Shown piece by piece: positions 25,401 to 37,400 of a DNA stretch of 64,000 nucleotides. The first letter of the stretch is position 1. Every line of letters starts with the position of its first letter. The stretch is from Branchiostoma floridae (lineage: Eukaryota; Chordata; Leptocardii; Amphioxiformes; Branchiostomatidae), in NCBI RefSeq assembly GCF_000003815.2, contig NC_049983.1, positions 15,810,246 to 15,874,245 of the forward strand, in the 5' to 3' direction. The position numbers and the translations under genes are program-made. The notes under the pieces were generated by a model. That model had not been told where the DNA came from and searched no databases. It saw nothing but the letters and a program-made list of their open reading frames with translations.

Positions 25401-28400
25401 TAAATGAATTCATGATACTTAATGTATATTAGTGATTATGTATTTCGTTTATTATCAAGATGTAATTACTTCAAGCACAAATCCTAAAGCGCCCGACATG
25501 AGGCGTAGTGAGTTATTCCTACATACCCAGTGTGGGCAATGACCCTGCTGATGGTGACCATGTTGCCGCCACCGAACGGACTGGGAACCGGACGGGAGAA
25601 GGTGTAGTCTCCGGGTCTGCTCAGGGCACGCTTGTACCTACACCAAATAAGAATAAATTAAGATGTATAAGTTAAAAACAGCGAATACCTTACAATTAAT
25701 ACAAATCCGTATTTATATTGTGTCTATGTGTCAAAGGAACAGGTGCTTTGGAGTAGACTCTCCGGATTGGTTCAAGCGGGAGCTCGAACTAAGTAAGTAA
25801 ATATTACTAAGTAAGTATGTCATGTGTCTACTACTGATATATGTTTGACAATCTATACTGAACAACAGATAGCATATAAGCTCACCATGTCTGCTGGGTT
25901 GGATCATACCGCCTGTCCACGGTAATTCCAGGGAAGATTCTGAACATACCGTTTCTGGTGCCCACGTATCTGTTGAAATATTATGACAGTTATAAGAAAA
26001 AAATCAAATTGACATTTCTGGGTTTCATTTGACTGTTCATGCTAATAAAAGAAGTTGTATCATAGACTAAAAATCAGATATGCAAAATATCCATTACCTC
26101 CATACTGATTCTGCATCATTCTCCCTCCAGAACTGCTCGATTGCAGCAGTCAGGATCACATCCGTCCGGACGCCGTCTAGTAGTCCTGGATTAGAAATTG
26201 ATTACTGTTATGTCTGTCTGTTATTGAGTAATGTTATGTGAGTTGATATTCAAATACTTGAATTCAAAGGCTTAACGTTTAGCCTTGCCGAATATATTAG
26301 CATTGAGTTAGAACAATAATAGGAAACAGTTCTGCAATTCCTTGCATCCAAGGGTCAATGACAATCAAAGAAGCAATGATAAAGAACGTGGACATACGTA
26401 AATAGAGAAAAAAAATGGGATACAAAGGAACTTGCTTAACTTGCACTATTGTAATCAAAGCCTGTTACATATTTCTTCTTACCTGGATTCTCCACAGAGC
26501 CAGTTATGTCATTGAGAAATTGCTCGATGTTCGCAACGTCCTCAGATGTCTCCAAGCTGCTCAGGTAGCCGATGGGATCAGAGTAGGCTTCTGGTGGGAA
26601 CTAGGGGGTAGGTTGGTACAGTAACCCTGTCATTAAGATTCTTACTTTTGATGGTTCACCTACATTGCTGCATATCCATACATCAAGCATGCCAACAACT
26701 AAATCTCAGTCGTTGAGTGTATAGTAAACGGTACCAATTTCCCTTGGACCTTTCTTTTACTATACTATACTGTATTGTATTTTATACGTTATCTGTTATC
26801 AATATTTTGCCATCCTACCATTATAGTAGATCCGTCCAGGGTGGCGTAGTTGCCGTACAGGCTACAGACGTCTGCGTTCTGGTCCAGCAGGTCCAGTCGA
26901 TGGAATAGCGACTCTGTGCTGTTCATGGGATTCACCTACAAGTATAGAATATAGAACCGTTACACCAATGATCAATTACACATTACGCATCCATGTTATT
27001 GACTGCATAAGGAAACCTATAGCTTTCCGAATTAATGTTTTACTTCCGATTTAATGTTGAAATGTTCACACATAAAACAAATGGGTATGATCCAAAGAAC
27101 GTACCGAGACAGGCACAGTGATTGTGCTATCCTCATCAAACAGGCATAGAACCACGCTGTACTTGGTGTCAGGAATGGGTTCGTAGTAAAAGGTTGCTGC
27201 CTTTTCTACAGTGATGACGCCGTCAGACTGGGCACTCCCTCGAGTCACCGGAACTTTCACCTGATTAGAAATGGAAGAACTCTTTTGCAAATTATCTGCG
27301 TACCCGAGTTCCGTCTACATAACCCAAGAATATTTTATCAAGCTCCTTTCACAATTGTATCTGGTTGCCATTTACAAACACTGTTAAACAATGATATTCA
27401 CATTATTAACGCTTTTTGAACTTGAAGCTGTATTTGTTCTGTTGCGCAGTGATAGTTCTGTTCTGGTGAGACTGACTGACAGTAGGTTTGTCATTATGTA
27501 ATAAACATCAAGTTATATTACATTGTTGTGATAGCTGCTCCCACTCTCCCCATTCAGGATCTTAGTGACTTCATCATCCTCAAGAGCGCCTTGCATCGCG
27601 CTTAGGTGGAGAAATGTCGGTTCTGACGGCCACTCCATGGGTTTAGGTAGTTCTCGGTGGAGAAGGACACGGCCGTCTATGATAAATACCAAGAGCCGCA
27701 CGTTATCCTTCTACAGTGCAAAGTCCTGCCGCACAATGTGTTCAATCCCCACAAGATTCTGACATTCATTTGCAATACACGGACGTATAGCCAGTTGTCA
27801 AATAATCAATAAATTGACGAATAGATTCTGGATGAATATAGTTTTTTCAACACGAAATAATATTGTTACCCTCTCGGTCGACGAGGAAGGCATGGGAGTA
27901 TGTGCCGAGGTTAAAGTTGACGATCTCATTAAACACGACGTCCATGGAGATGTCAACAGCTGTTACACCGAAGAAGGTGCTGGTTGTATCCATGGTGCGG
28001 ATAGCAGCGGTTATTGTTAAACCTGAGAATGATGAGAACGTCAAAAACATCAAAATCTTATTTGAATTAGGACATGGTTGGAAATGTCAAATTTGACCTG
28101 CTCGTTATTATTGGTTCATTTGACAGTGCATACTGAATTCGAATGTTTGTAGTATTACTAAAAAAACTATACTCATAGGTTAAGGCTGATAGCGTGATAG
28201 TTCTTCGGCTGGGTATACTGACCGAGATGCTCATCTTTAGTCGGTACAGAAAAGGTTGGTTCTGGTTCCGACTGGAAGAAGTCATAGTAGCTGCCCATCA
28301 TTGTCATGAGTCTGTCTCCCTCGCCATCACCTATATGTTTGATTAATCAAGTTTTTCATTTTGATGCACATGTATTATATACAGCCCCGAACAAAACCCC

Positions 28401-31400
28401 TACCAAAACCCTGAGTCGTTAAAAGATCAATAGAGTCCAGCTTGTCACCTGTATTCAAAAGTAGCCAGAAATTTCTACAGGAATAAAATACTAACATCTT
28501 GAAATGTACATACTACGCGGAGCCCAATCCCGTATGCATTATAAGCTATATGCGCTACGTAAATAAAATAACATCATGACGAGACCCTGCATAAGTCAAC
28601 AGCGTCTTAATTGAGTGACTTACCTACGCTATCAGTTCTCCCTGGCGGACCAACACCCTGTGGATCCCTGTTAGAGTCGAAGCACGGGCCATACGTGTCC
28701 TGTTCGCAGTTTTCATTCTATGTAAAAAAAAATGTATTTCAGGAATAATCCTGACTACCCATTAGAATCTAAATCGTAAATGTCAAGGATAATTTACACC
28801 TCATGGCATTTCGAAGCACCGCGCCGCTTTATGCACTAACAATACCTTCACTCCAATAATTTCTTTGCCTGATCACAACTAGTCATTTACTAAACATATT
28901 AACGACTCATTTAAAGACTTAGTAATAGTGCTATCAAAGTGCTTACAACATAGCAACGGGCATATCATCTCCACATTACACGTATGTTTTGATTGAAGCA
29001 ATGAATCTATAAAAAGAACTCTTACAGTCCATGTCACTGCATTGGAGATCTGCATGTTGTTCAGATCTGCTATAGTTGCAAGAAAGTCCAACGCAGGTAT
29101 ACCGTCTTTGTTGCCTGCGATTGCTGAAAAAAAGTCATCAAGGAACCCTTTTGACGATCTTGAACACTGGCCATTGGGCGCATCACACCAGCCGCTGACG
29201 GCAGTTTGGAGACTGTTGCCTAGGCCGTAGGTGAAGATGTGCACACTCCGGCTCTGTATAGTACATATGCATATACAGAACAATGTTATAGGAATTCGAA
29301 TCATTTGGTTTTGTACAAAGAAATGATGCGATGTTGTATGGCAAGAGGAGTGATACATTTTCGTATAACAGAGTGTGCAATTAGACGTCAGAAAGTTTAT
29401 GGAAAAAAATCGCCGAAAATTAGTTAATCAACCATGCGCACCATGCGATCCTGGCCCTCAGTGATCTGATCTAGAACATTCTCCGCGTCTGTCGGCTCTC
29501 CGTCTGTGAGGAAGATGATGACGTTGTTGCTGTCATAAAATTGTTCCTGTAGGAATGGAATGTATGTAAGGAATATATCATAATTAACTTGCATCGAACC
29601 AGCAGGAAAGAACAGAGCAATAAGAATTGAATACTGTATGCATATATTGCGTGTATGCAATAGATGTAGCTAACACCTATTTAACAAGAAGGCTGCAGTA
29701 CATTTCAAGGTTATCATTTAAGAGTATGCGGGTTTACTCTTTTTGTCCAAAATGCAGTAACAATAAATTAAGAGGATTAAAAACGTATTGCATGTTTTTT
29801 AAATTTTTTAACAAAACAAAAATATAAAGAACTAGAGTTCAACGAACCCATCTCTTCGCCAAATAATCATGCCTCTTTTTAAGACTTTAAGGTCTTCTTG
29901 TTCCTCACAAACACACAAACATTACCAAAACCAGACTGTGACCTGACAGATGACCTGGTAGCATCCCTGGTCAATCAGAATTTCATGCTTGTCAATTTAG
30001 ACTTTGTCCCCAGTGTAAGGGCGTCCTCCAGCAAACCATCTGTATAACAGCTGTGTCCATAGATATAGGTCAAAATGAGATATATAGAGCACAGTTTATT
30101 TCTGTTAATAAGTTTTGCTGCAGTACTTTAGGAAGCCACTAGGGGGCCCACTATCATAATTTATCTTCGTTTTCCTGACCCCTACCCACCTACCAAATAT
30201 CATCAGGATTTTTTCAAGGCTTCTCGAGTTATGCATTCCACAAACAAAATGACGCACACACTCGGCCCGCTACCGTCCTAACGAAAAATGCTACGTCAAC
30301 TATTTTCGAACACAACCTTCCTTTCCGCAGCCGCTACTTAAATACTAAATATCATGAAAATCCATACATAGCTTCTTGAGTTATATGCTGTTGGCATGGA
30401 TTTATGAACTTTCCTCATTAATTATGCAAATAAGCTACTGATTTGCATAATTATTATTACATTGTATAAGTCATCACTCATTCTATCTACATACCGAAAA
30501 TCCTGATGATCTGTTTACACGTTCTCAAGTTATCCTCGTCCAAAGTTTGAACGGAAATCGGTGCCTGCAGTTCCCAAAAAGCCGCTAGGGGGTCCAAACT
30601 CACAACACTTACTCTCTGTTTCAAGGGCTATCTACCACTCAAAAATCATGACCACAGCATGTCCAGAATACGAAGTGCCAAAATTAAAAGTTTTGCTGCA
30701 GTACCTTAGGCAGCCACTAGGGTGCCCATTATCGAACTTGACCTTCGTTTTCCTAACCCCAATCCACCTAACAAATATAATCAGGATCCATTCAAGGGTT
30801 CTTGAGTTATCTTGCTTACAGACAAACGCACTTACATACAAATCCCGCTACAGCACCATAGGTAAGAGCCAGGTAAACTATTTTCGCACTTGACCTTCCT
30901 CTCCAAAACCGCTACACACCTACCAAGTTTCGTGAAAATCGCCCAGCTAGATTTTGACTTATGCTGCCAAAAACAAACCGCAAAAAACATACCAAGCTCG
31001 CTGCAGTACCGTAGGAAAACGCCAGGTAAACCGTTTTCAAACTTGGCATTCCTTTCGACAACTGCTACACACCTACCAAAAATCACAAAATTCCATCCAC
31101 AATTTCTCGAGTTATATGCTGTTGACCTACATACAGACCCAAGTCAAGCAATCTCATACTCTTCTTGGCGAAGAGAATCAAGTTTGAAGATGTTTCAAAT
31201 GCAAAAATAATGTAACATATCTTGGGCACTTGCAATCGGTAAAATGGAGCTACCCATCGCTAAATCATCGCTAAATCAAAATCAAAGAACTTACAAAAAA
31301 CTCGTCAGTCTCCAGGTAACAAGATCATATATAGCCTCACGCAATAACATCAACAGGGGCTCATTTACAAAAAAAATCCGAATGGATCTATATCGGGAAC

Positions 31401-34400
31401 TTAATGTAATTCAGTCTACAATATTTTCTGAAACAGTAGATTTATACTCACCGGTTTGTCTTGTTTGGCTTTGTAGAAAATGTCGAAAGCTTTTTCGAAT
31501 GCTTTGGCGTAGTAGGTGAAAACTGAAAGATGTATTAAGCACAGAACATCACACATTGCCTACATTACCACCCCATGGATCACAAACTTCCAGCAAAATA
31601 AAAACGAGAATAACATCATCTCAGACAAAGCCAGGACAAACATATATATATATACAAGTTATACTTTAGCCTGGTACCCAAACCTATGGCGAGGGCAGAA
31701 GAGACCCGGGAGCTACAATGGGTTACCAGGGTAGCTATAGGATTATCTTCAGACTTATTTACAATCACTGATGAAAAGATATTCATAGAACTTATTAAGT
31801 TGTTTATTTTCTGTTTTGATTTAGGCTGAGATAAGCATTATGCGCATTTTATACGCTTTGTTGGGCTCCAAGACAGACCCCAGACATTGAAATCACTGCG
31901 TACTCACGTTTAGGACTACGGCTGTTGATGAAATCCCTCATGATGTCGATGTTGCCTAGGTTAGCTTCTCCCAGACTCTCTCCCAGACAGCCCACTGGTG
32001 TTTCGGGGTTGTCACTAAAGGACACAACTCCTGCCTAAAACAGATCAACATGCATTACCTAAATTTTGTAGGATGCAAATCAGAGTACAAAAATTACGTC
32101 ATATGAAGATATTTTGTAGCTACAATACGCTTTAAGAAATGGAAAACATTAATTTGGCATAAATGTAACTCTAAAATTATTAAGATTGTATTACTTGTAA
32201 TGTGATTTAACAGGGAATTCGAAACCGGTAAAATACAATGATAAAAGTGAATTTCGCAAGACATACGTGGTGGAAGTCAGTTACATTAGCATTGCTGCAA
32301 TAAAAAGGATAACTTTCGCTCAATATCATAAGATTCTTGGCTTGTGAATTAGTGAAGAAGTAACCTAGTCTGTTGTTAAAGCTAAGACCGTTACGAAATT
32401 AAACATTGAAGGCCTAAAGAGAACAGGCTGTCTGAAATGGGATAAGACATGAACCTCAGCTCTGCCCTCTCGATAAAGAAAATGAAATCTCATTTTGTAT
32501 ATGCTCCACACACCTTAACAATATTAAATAAGTGTAACAGATTTAAGAGTCACCATACCAAATATTCAACTAGACCTACCATTTTGCCAGAATGCATAAA
32601 CCTGACAAAGAATACCTGATCAGGTCACCCCTACCGATCCTATACCTTTGACAATATGCTTCATGACAATGTAACCATATTGTCTCCAGCATATGTCCTC
32701 TTTAAAACAATTCCCAGTTCTTTCATTTTCATTTCTTATTCATGTCATACTTAATCAAATCCTTACCCAGTCCCTCGCTGTTAGAGTATCGAGGACTGTC
32801 AACGCTGCCTGCTTGGCCAAGTCGATCCGGTTTGCGGTTTCCATGGACTTACTCACATCTATCACAATCACCACGTTCTTCTTCTTGGGAGACGCCGCGC
32901 TAACGTACCAGTTCCTAACAGTTTATAGGGGGGTATGGGACAACGATTCCAATGTCATTTTACATGATTGTATAAACGAAATTGATGTTAGTCATAACTG
33001 TATACGTGTGTGTAGACTGGGTACCATCCAATTTCTACCAACCCTCCTTGCACTCGCTGCCCTAAAAATATTATTCAGGTCAGCGAGTGCAAGGAGCCCC
33101 GGTAGAAATAGGATGGTACCCAGGCTAATGTGCGTGAACATCAAACTGTGTGCATTGGACCGCTATTCGGGAAAAATTGAACTGGTAGAGTAACTTTCGT
33201 ACTTGAATATGTGGGCGCTGCCTCCACATGACCTGTCGTTCTTTGGGAACTGGTGATACTCGCCATCCTTGGCACCATAATACTGCCAGGTCACCCCAGA
33301 CATCTCATGTATGTTGGACTTCATGGTGTCGTAGACACTCGTGCGGACTGTGTTATCACCGGCTCCTAAACAGCAAATTTCCACATGTTTTGTCTTTTTC
33401 TGTGAGGTTGAAATCTGTAGAATAGATATACCTATCTACATCACAACGAAACTTAAAATGCTATATGGTAGTACCATGTACATTAAAGTAAATTTGTGAC
33501 TGACAATACTCAATTTATTAATTTCCAAATTGAAAATGATAGAAAATATCTACCTGCAGTAAAAGTAGCGCAGGTGTCGTTAACAATCCGCTGCAGGAAC
33601 CTCGGGTCGTACTCCAGCTGGCCGAGGTTGTCGCAGCAGTCAGAAGCTGGAGCGCCCCCTGTCGGACCCTGTGCATGGGAGGCTTCTATCTCAGCCTTGT
33701 TCCTTTCCAGGATCTCCCGGCACTTCTTCAGCCGGTCTCCTGCTGCCTGGGTCAGCAGATGGAGCTGGGTCTCACCGTCGATCTGTAATATCAAATTCAA
33801 TGGAGTCTTTTAGTAGAAGGACAGTACTAAACGTTAAATACCCATCGTATATATAGTACCAGCATTTTATCCACGTACAGCTGTGTTAACAAAAATTGAC
33901 ATGAACGCAGTGCCTATGGTAGGACTAGCCTATTATCTCCTATACGAAATTTTATTGTTTATGTAGTTTGTTTGTTTGTTTGAACCTTTGTTTATTTGTA
34001 TAGATCAAAAAAGAAGTTTATGAAAACATGAATGATATTTTCTCGTTGAAAGAAGTTAAAAAGAACATAGCTTTAAAACTTTGATAAGGCGTATTTCCAT
34101 CTCTTATAGGGGTAAAAGTTGATAAGAAAATCTAAAATCGCAATAAAGGGTATAGCCAAACGTGGCTACTCATCTAAAATCTTTAAAAAAAGATGGCTCT
34201 TTGCCCTAATATATTTATATAAATAAAGGCAACCTAGCCAATGAACTGATTGATTTTAGGTTTGTAATATTTTGTTAGATTCAACGTCTGTATGTTAAGT
34301 AAACTTAACATAAATTGTATGACATTTGTCTAATACTATAAAAATTAAATTATTCTTACAGTATATGACCGAAAGATAAACACTACAATATCCATGTTGA

Positions 34401-37400
34401 CGATGTCTTTTAACACTTTTGAATGGAAATACTTTAGTTTAAGGGTACATTTCATTTTCACATATTTCTATCCAAGAATCAATAATACATGTGTCAAAAT
34501 GTCACAGAAAGAACATTATGTTGTGTGAAGTAAACCAGGCTAGGAACACACATTTCTCGTCTGTTGTTCTGTAAATATTAATGTACGCTTTGTATAAGCA
34601 AAACACTCAGCTTTCTTATCTAGAATAAATGTCCAATTTAACCCCCTGTTATGTGACCTACAGCCCACTTTTTTCTGTGTAATTAATGTAAGAAAGTACA
34701 AACAATTAAAGTCTTCTCATTCAAGATGTCTTACAATGTCTTAAGAGCAGAGCTTTTCAGCTTTATTTTTGTAGTTAGGCCGATGGCTTTTGTGTACCTT
34801 AACATCTTTGTACTGAACTGACTCAAATCATGCCTTATTTCATAGAGAACAAAGTGTTTTTAAATTGACCTTTATACTAACTGTCAAATATTTCTCGCAT
34901 CTCGTAATGTTATTTCACCCCCTGGATAAAATAGGTTTGTAGCGTTGTTGTGTCGTCACCGATACGCCATTACTCAAAGGTATGGCTGTTTGCCTAAGCA
35001 AATAGGACCTTAGCAACACAAAAATGAGTTCATCAAGTCAGACTTCTGCGTGACACTAATGTAAAAGGGTGCACTTATTTTGTACTTTAAAGACAGGATC
35101 ACTACATACTTATCTTGAAGCAACTTCTTGTAAAGGGCATGGTACTAAATGGCTCTATGTTCTCTTCGGAAAGTTAACAGGTAAAGTGTAACAGGAGATT
35201 CCTTCATACCTTCTAATCCTATTATGTTAGGTGATAAAGAGATTAATCTGACAGAATAGTGCGTTACTTCGTAGTGAACATGGACTTTACACAAGTTTCC
35301 TCTCGCAAAATCATTGATAGCGATTTCTCGTCCACATTCAACTTCACACGTTGCACGTATCAACTAGTGACTAATTCATTAGCATTATCTTCTTCCAAAC
35401 CATTTACAACATTTCCATTAAGCAGAATTACAAAGAACACAGGAGGCAAACGTTTACTTTTAAAGATTTTTATGAATCCTTACTGAAGTTTCAGTTCCTG
35501 GGAAGCGTAGAAACAGACATGCAGGTTGGAACAACATTGACTTCATGTTCAGAATTGGATTGATCCAAAGTTATTCCATGGGGTTGTCTCAAAATACATC
35601 GCTGCATATACCATGATATTACAGCCTTTAAAACTGAGACTGAAAATGATTGGTACTTACCCCCAAAATAGTTGTTTCACATAAATGGAGGCAACCATGT
35701 CCTTTCAGAACTAATGAGAACTATACAATTAACATATCCGTCAAAACGTGAAGCTATATCACAAGATAATTGTTGGTCATTCCTAAGCCAAACAAATATA
35801 GAATCATACAGCATTTAGCTAAGAAAAATACAGAATTATTAAACTTGGTTGTCTTTCTCACCTGTCATTGTTTGAAAAGAAAGAGGTGCAGGAACAGAAT
35901 TGGATAAGCCCCTTATCATGAGTTTGTCATTTTCTTATCGTGAAGAAAACGTTGGTCCCGTTTTAATGGACGTGTTATGCTGACAACACAAACTATACAA
36001 AAGATATACTTTGCGTCTTTATGATAAGGCTATTGATAAAAGTAAACATTGTGATAGAATCAATGTATTGAAGAGCCGTAATGGAATAGGGTTTGCGCGC
36101 CCAGACACGCTTGTACATGGATGCACGTGTGACTTAAGTTTTTCGTTAATTTCATGCTTAATGTACGGCTGAAGTGAAAAGGGCATGCGGGAAAGCTCGT
36201 TCTTAATAGTTTGAAAAGTGTAAACCGCTGTGTTAAGTATCTGCTGGCTACCAAGCGACGGACTTTCCAGTCAGCTTTTCCTCTTAATCACTAAATATGT
36301 GAAGATCAGGAGGAATAAAGACACCTTTTGTAATGGTTAATCCCTTGATTTCAAAGGTAACATGAACTCTTTTGTTTGCTTTGAATGGACGCAAAGTGCT
36401 TAACAGAAGACGTTGCTCCGTCATCTACTGAAGTTGCCTTAAACTACAGAATAAGCACACCATTTTACATTAGTGCCAAGCAGTAAGTCTAGTAAGTCTG
36501 ACTTGATCAACTGATTTCCGTGTTACCAAGGTTTTATTCGCTTGCGCAAACAGCCATACCTAGGATGACGTCGTATCAGTGACGACACAACAACGCTATA
36601 GAGCTATTCTATCCAGGGGACCAATAACATGAAGAGATGAGAGAAATATTTGACAGCTCGTATAAAGGTCACTTCAAAAACACTTTAGTCAAGGCTCAAA
36701 ATACCTAGTTGCTTAGTTGTGATTCGCAACCATATCTTATTGGTTCAAAGTATTCATAAGCAATTCATTTATCGAGGTGGGGTAGTTTTGCGGCTAAGAC
36801 CTGGTGAGAGCTCACTAAAAATGATAAGAGACGACACGCTGACTTTATATTTGGGAAACGTCTTTGTTGAAACAACATGTCTTCTTAATTCTCTGGCCTT
36901 GCAAGTGTGTAAGTGTGTGTGCATGTGAGTGTGTGTGCATGTGAGTGTGTGTGTGTGTGCGTGCGTGTTTTATGTGTGTCTGTCTGTGTGTGTGTGTGTG
37001 TCTGTGTGTGTGTTGGGGATGTTCTTAAAATCATAACATCTAAAACATTGTAGACATATCCAGATGAACAAACGTTATACGTTTAGCGAATGTACATTAA
37101 AGTGCTCGTAATGATTTTTCTTTAGTGGTAATGGTGACAGCTTGCTAATGCTACAAACACCTCACTACTTCACCAACGGATAACCTAGCTTACTTTCTAC
37201 GATACCTGGGGTGGTTTGGGTCATGTTTGGACACATAAATAAGGGACGACAATTACGAAGGTCCTTCAACACACTCCAGAGTCGGGAACTATGTTGTTTG
37301 TACTTTTCTGTATGTGCATACTTTCATTGCCAAAACGTTTATAATCGCATTACCCAGGCGACCAACATTTCTGCCAAGCTATTCACCTTTGTACATCCTT

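Noticed and set aside
32693-33193. Plus-strand 166-codon frame
   Set aside because: It is antisense to the gene M VWA exon and the adjacent fold-back element.
33960-33995. Third copy of the (AAAC)n retroposon tail
   Set aside because: Only the simple repeat and a few adjoining bases match; the conserved stem and end are absent.
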